Origin: Nanobdellota archaeon
GTDB taxonomy: Archaea > Nanobdellota > Nanobdellia > Woesearchaeales > GW2011-AR15
Direction of reading: 5' to 3'
Length of the DNA: 6,569 nt
Assembly: GCA_013335235.1 (NCBI GenBank)
Contig: JAAXVZ010000007.1
Location: 1 to 6,569, forward strand
Within the stretch, counting starts at the first letter, position 1. Each line of letters begins with the position of its first letter. The notes under the pieces are model-generated. The model saw only the letters and a list, made by a program, of their open reading frames with translations. It did no database searches and was not told the DNA's origin. A program made the position numbers and the translations under genes. Shown here one piece after another: positions 5,831 through 6,569 of the stretch.

Positions 5831-5909
5831 GCTTTTGGAAAGCATGGCTCAGCAGAAACATATCTTTTTGCAGCTTGGCTGATGAAATTCGCAGCCTTTC
5901 CACTGCTAT

Positions 5910-6389
5910 TCATATCTCTGCAAAGAGGATCATATAGTTGGCTCCGTATTTTTTCGCGCATCCTGGGCAATATGCGTAATGGATATAATAATCCCTTGCC
6001 TTTTTTTCCTGCCTGGCAAGATACTCGTCCATCAGTTTCACGAACTTAGGGACAGAATTATACGGGCCTGCAAAAGTCTTGCTTATGAATATGCCGGATA
6101 TCTTGACATTGCTGGCGTGAGGGACTTCGCCTGTCACAGAGAAGAATATCTCTGACCTGAAAGGATTTGGGTCGTGGAAAAGTATTAGGACCTGGTCTTT
6201 ATTCTTGTCTATCTTACCTGCGGCTGATGCAAGGATATTCATCTTGGTTATCTTCTTGCCGATCATTGGGAAGAAAGGTATATGGAAAAGCTGCGGTATG
6301 GATTCTTTTATGAATCTCTTGCCCTTCCAATGGAAGGTCTTCTCATCCCATTTTGCAGGGTCAAATCTCGGGCAGCATTCTTTTTCCAT
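5910..6389 (-). CDS. Conserved uncharacterised protein with terminal cysteine motifs
   Basis: This 159-residue soluble protein has no signal peptide or membrane helix. It resembles a family that, from memory, is widespread in bacteria and archaea and is often labelled only 'hydrolase', without proven activity. Recognisable parts are the N-terminal CCPRFDPAKWD (5-15) followed by WKGKRFIKE (21-29), a central segment with FHDPNPFRSEIFFSVTGEVP (71-90), and the C-terminal CPGCAKKYGANY (141-152). The cysteine pairs at 5-6 and 141/144 could together form a metal site or be redox-active; that is inference. Length fits the family as I recall it, and no part seems missing. The ATG at 6389 gives the family N-terminus. 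It has no Shine-Dalgarno sequence but a good TATA box 26 bases upstream. It is separated from the dehydrogenase by 110 bases and probably transcribed on its own. Confidence 0.75.
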   Translation of the reverse strand: MEKECCPRFDPAKWDEKTFHWKGKRFIKESIPQLFHIPFFPMIGKKITKMNILASAAGKIDKNKDQVLILFHDPNPFRSEIFFSVTGEVPHASNVKISGIFISKTFAGPYNSVPKFVKLMDEYLARQEKKARDYYIHYAYCPGCAKKYGANYMILFAEI

Positions 6390-6410
6390 ATAGGATATAA
6401 TATGTTGTGC

Positions 6411-6420
6411 ATTTTATAAA
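6411..6420 (-). promoter_or_regulatory. TATA box of the gene starting at 6389
   Basis: On the minus strand TTTATAAAAT is a near-ideal archaeal TATA box, centred about 26 bases before the ATG at 6389. No ribosome binding site lies between them. This is the clearest case in the window for a leaderless transcript. Confidence 0.6.
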
Positions 6421-6430
6421 TCTGTCTCTT

Positions 6431-6462
6431 GAAATAAAAATCCAAACCACCGCAAGCGGAGG
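6431..6462 (-). terminator. Probable terminator of the serpin gene
   Basis: Bases 6447-6462 form an inverted repeat: CCGC and GCGG around AA, extended by an outer CC/GG across an A-A mismatch. On the minus strand it is followed by TTTGGATTTTTATTTC (6446-6431). It lies 43 bases after the serpin stop codon and just before the next promoter, where a terminator is expected. Confidence 0.5.
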
Positions 6463-6505
6463 GGTATCCAATAAAATGAAAGCCAGGCCGGAGGCTGCTC
6501 TGGAT

Positions 6506-6569
6506 CTATCCTGAAGGATCGCTCACCCTGCCCATAAACAATATCGCTTTTGTCTCATCGTCCCTTATC
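6506..6569 (-). CDS. Serpin-family protease inhibitor, C-terminal end only
   Basis: Only the last 20 codons and a TAG stop are inside the window; the rest lies beyond the right edge. They read IRDDETKAIL followed by FMGRVSDPSG. Serpins end in this way: a strand of the form F-I-R-D-x-x-T-x-x-I-L-F-M-G-R-V, then an Asn/Asp-Pro, within a few residues of the C-terminus. Serpins are suicide inhibitors of serine (and some cysteine) proteases, and scattered archaea and bacteria carry them. The reactive-centre loop, which sets the target, would lie just upstream and is not visible, nor is any signal peptide. The call rests on 20 residues only. A chance resemblance is possible but unlikely given the run of matching positions and the correctly placed stop. 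Confidence 0.65.
   Translation of the reverse strand, partial: IRDDETKAILFMGRVSDPSG

Noticed and set aside
5800..5909. Hairpin CAGC-TTG-GCTG (5871-5881) and a 12-codon plus-strand frame from ATG at 5844
   Set aside because: On the minus strand the short stem is followed by an A-rich run rather than T, so it is not a convincing terminator, and the tiny frame has no ribosome site. I see no gene in this gap.

Overview
The window looks archaeal. Three of the five non-coupled genes, and more weakly a fourth, have a TATA-like AT-rich box centred about 26-28 bases before the start codon. The first gene encodes a secreted protein with an archaeal PEFG-type C-terminal sorting tail. The hyp genes, the sugar-nucleotide dehydrogenase and the moderate base composition would suit a DPANN-type genome (Woesearchaeota-like is my guess), but no ribosomal or other phylogenetic marker is present, so this placement is inference.

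Layout. Plus strand: 1-158 is a promoter and a roughly 75-base leader; 159-656 encodes a small secreted cell-surface protein with a PEFG-CTERM-like tail; 657-809 holds a hairpin/T-rich terminator and what looks like a degenerate copy of the end of that gene; 810-1835 encodes a HypF-type carbamoyltransferase consisting only of the C-terminal Kae1-like domain. The other genes run on the minus strand, read from right to left: the last 20 codons of a serpin (6506-6569), a terminator, a conserved uncharacterised protein with cysteine pairs (5910-6389), a UDP-N-acetylmannosamine-type nucleotide-sugar dehydrogenase (4609-5799), a five-helix membrane protein of unknown function (4076-4603), then hypC, hypD and hypE in an overlapping cluster (4052 down to 1839). 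hypE and hypF converge with only three bases between their stop codons.

How the genes fit together. HypC, HypD, HypE and the HypF catalytic domain are the core of the pathway that makes the Fe(CN)2CO centre of [NiFe] hydrogenases: HypF carbamoylates the C-terminal cysteine of HypE, HypE dehydrates this to a thiocyanate, and HypC-HypD assembles the ligands on iron. All four proteins keep their main catalytic residues, so the system looks functional. However, HypA, HypB, the hydrogenase subunits and the N-terminal half of HypF (acylphosphatase, zinc fingers, YrdC-like carbamoyl-adenylate domain) are not in the window. The dehydrogenase, the sorted surface protein and the serpin suggest a cell-envelope and defence theme beside the hyp cluster, but no direct functional link to hyp can be shown.

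Most notable observations: the single-domain HypF with a GTG start at the domain boundary, the degenerate PEFG-tail relic, the serpin terminus at the window edge, and the repeated TATA-to-start spacing that predicts leaderless transcripts.
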